Source: Hyphomicrobiales bacterium
Lineage (GTDB): Bacteria > Pseudomonadota > Alphaproteobacteria > Rhizobiales > Aestuariivirgaceae
Reading direction: 5' to 3'
DNA: 5,895 bases
Assembly (NCBI GenBank): GCA_027051995.1
Contig: JALUFY010000065.1
Span: forward strand, 1 to 5,895
Each line of letters begins with the position of its first letter. Position 1 is the stretch's first letter. Under the pieces are notes generated by a model. The model was not told where the DNA came from, did no database searches, and saw only the letters and a list, made by a program, of their open reading frames with translations. Below are positions 4,768 through 5,895 of this stretch, piece by piece. The position numbers and the translations under genes were made by a program.

Positions 4768-5895
4768 ATGATGACCGCAAGGGGCAAAAAGGGCGCGGGC
4801 GCGCTGGCCGGGATCGTTCTGCTGGCGGCGCTGGCGCTTGGGCGTCCGGCCTTTCCAGAACGGCGGGACAGCGCGGATGTGCTGGCCTGGCTGGCCACGA
4901 AGGCGGCGTTCGCGCAGTTCGTCGATGACTTCTGGCCCGTGGCGCGGCGGGCGGGCATTTCGCGGCGCACCTATGCGCGCGCCTTCTCCGGCGTAACACC
5001 CGATCCGGACGTGATCAGGCGGCTGGGCCATCAGCCGGAGTTCTCAACCCCCGTATGGGCCTATATCGCAAGGCGGGTGACGGATGCGCGCATCGCCAGG
5101 GGGCGGGAGAAGCTGCGCCGTCTTTCCGGCGTTCTGGGGGCGATCGAGCGCAAGTATGGCGTGTCGCGCCGGGTGGTTCTGGCCATCTGGGGGATGGAGA
5201 CTAATTACGGCTCCTACACCGGAAAGAACAACGTCATCCGGGCGCTGGCGACGCTGGCCTTCACCGGGCGCAAGCGGAAGTATGGCCGCACGCAGCTCAT
5301 CGCGGCGCTGAAAATCCTCCAGCACGGGGACATCTCCCCGAAGGCCATGACCGGCTCGTGGGCCGGGGCCATGGGGCATACGCAGTTCATCCCGACGACC
5401 TATCTCGGCTACGCGCGGGACTTCGACCACGACGGCAGGCGCGACATCTGGAACAATCTGGGCGATGCGCTGGCCTCCAGCGCCAATTATCTGAAGAGGC
5501 GCGGCTGGCGGCCGGGCCGCCCGTGGGGCTGGGAGGTGGTGCTGCCGCGCGGCTTCGATTACCGGATGAGCGGCTTCGGGCGGCCTTGGCGGGTGTCGCA
5601 ATGGGCGCGCATGGGCGTGCGGCCGGCGGCGGCGGCGCGGTTCTACGCCGGCGATGCGCGCGCATGGGTGATCCTGCCCGCCGGGCGCAAGGGGCCGGCC
5701 TTTCTGGTGACGGACAACTTCCGCGCCATTCTGACCTACAACAATTCCATCGCCTACGCGCTGGCGGTGGGCCATCTGGCCGACCGCATCGGCGGGGCGG
5801 GGCCGATCGTGGCCTCCTGGCCGGTGCGCCAGCGCATGCTCAGCAGGGCCGAGCGCATTGAGCTGCAAAGGCATCTGGCCAGGCAGGGCTATTAC
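4768..5895 (+). CDS. Lytic murein transglycosylase, MltB family (3' end cut by window)
   Basis: Cleaves the MurNAc-GlcNAc bond of peptidoglycan with formation of 1,6-anhydro-MurNAc, in the periplasm. The frame is open from ATG 4768 to the last base (376 codons, no stop). A basic N-terminus ('RGKK') and hydrophobic stretch at about 9-24 form a signal peptide or anchor. No lipobox Cys is seen, so it is not a lipoprotein like E. coli MltB. The catalytic domain (about 50-340) has 'IWGMETNYG' with catalytic Glu144, 'SWAGAMGHTQFIPTTY' (197-212), 'DFDHDGRRDIWNN' (218-230) followed by 'DALASSANYL', and 'TYNNSIAYALAVGHLADRI' (323-341). The final 'LSRAERIELQRHLARQGYY' looks like the first helix of a C-terminal peptidoglycan-binding (PG_binding_1) domain that continues past the edge. 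The SD is weak (AAGGG at 4753-4757, overlapping the galE stop, 10 nt spacer). ATG 4771 is an alternative start. The 13-nt gap after galE suggests co-transcription and possibly translational coupling. Confidence 0.92.
   Translation, partial: MMTARGKKGAGALAGIVLLAALALGRPAFPERRDSADVLAWLATKAAFAQFVDDFWPVARRAGISRRTYARAFSGVTPDPDVIRRLGHQPEFSTPVWAYIARRVTDARIARGREKLRRLSGVLGAIERKYGVSRRVVLAIWGMETNYGSYTGKNNVIRALATLAFTGRKRKYGRTQLIAALKILQHGDISPKAMTGSWAGAMGHTQFIPTTYLGYARDFDHDGRRDIWNNLGDALASSANYLKRRGWRPGRPWGWEVVLPRGFDYRMSGFGRPWRVSQWARMGVRPAAAARFYAGDARAWVILPAGRKGPAFLVTDNFRAILTYNNSIAYALAVGHLADRIGGAGPIVASWPVRQRMLSRAERIELQRHLARQGYY

Noticed and set aside
3594..4970. 458-codon open frame antisense across galE and the intergenic region
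   Set aside because: It spans galE and two other functional stretches, has biased composition and no domain signal; GC-rich codon bias explains the lack of stops.
5044..5874. 276-codon open frame antisense to the transglycosylase
   Set aside because: The plus strand encodes clear MltB-family motifs including the catalytic Glu; the antisense product is His/Pro/Arg-rich filler.
1..5895. Mobile element, CRISPR array, tRNA/rRNA or phage defence system
   Set aside because: No transposase, integrase, regularly spaced repeats, cloverleaf or defence-domain motifs were seen; nearly all of the window is filled by five housekeeping or metabolic genes.

Overview
The window looks like ordinary chromosomal DNA from a GC-rich proteobacterium, most likely an alphaproteobacterium. 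The grounds are strong G/C preference at third codon positions, an MltB-type lytic transglycosylase, a GalE with a 'GSIIVPESV' loop that I recall from alphaproteobacterial homologues, and a GalU of the bacterial housekeeping type. No mobile element, CRISPR array, tRNA or rRNA was seen, and base composition looks even by eye.

Layout. Positions 46-2627 (+) hold two co-directional redox genes: an NAD(P)-dependent aldehyde dehydrogenase and, 32 nt later, an iron-containing (group III) alcohol dehydrogenase. Together they could take an alcohol to an aldehyde and then to an acid; the substrate cannot be read from the sequence. A hairpin plus T-run (2628-2663) starts at the base after the second gene's stop codon. 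It lies almost entirely inside the last codons of the converging gene galU (2635-3597, -). galU (UDP-glucose synthesis) is separated from galE (3768-4754, +; UDP-glucose/UDP-galactose epimerisation) by a 170-nt divergent intergenic region with several small inverted repeats. Only 13 nt after galE begins a secreted or membrane-anchored lytic murein transglycosylase (4768 to the window end). The edge cuts it just as a probable C-terminal peptidoglycan-binding domain begins.

How the genes work together. GalU and GalE form a UDP-hexose module that supplies glucosyl and galactosyl donors for surface polysaccharide. The transglycosylase shares a probable transcript with galE and acts on the cell wall, so the right half is an envelope-related block. 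The left half is a separate catabolic or detoxifying unit, insulated by the convergent terminator.

I see no evidence of a new biological system here. The observations most worth a second look are the terminator embedded in the galU coding end, the unassigned ALDH/Fe-ADH pair, and the short repeats in the galU-galE divergent region.
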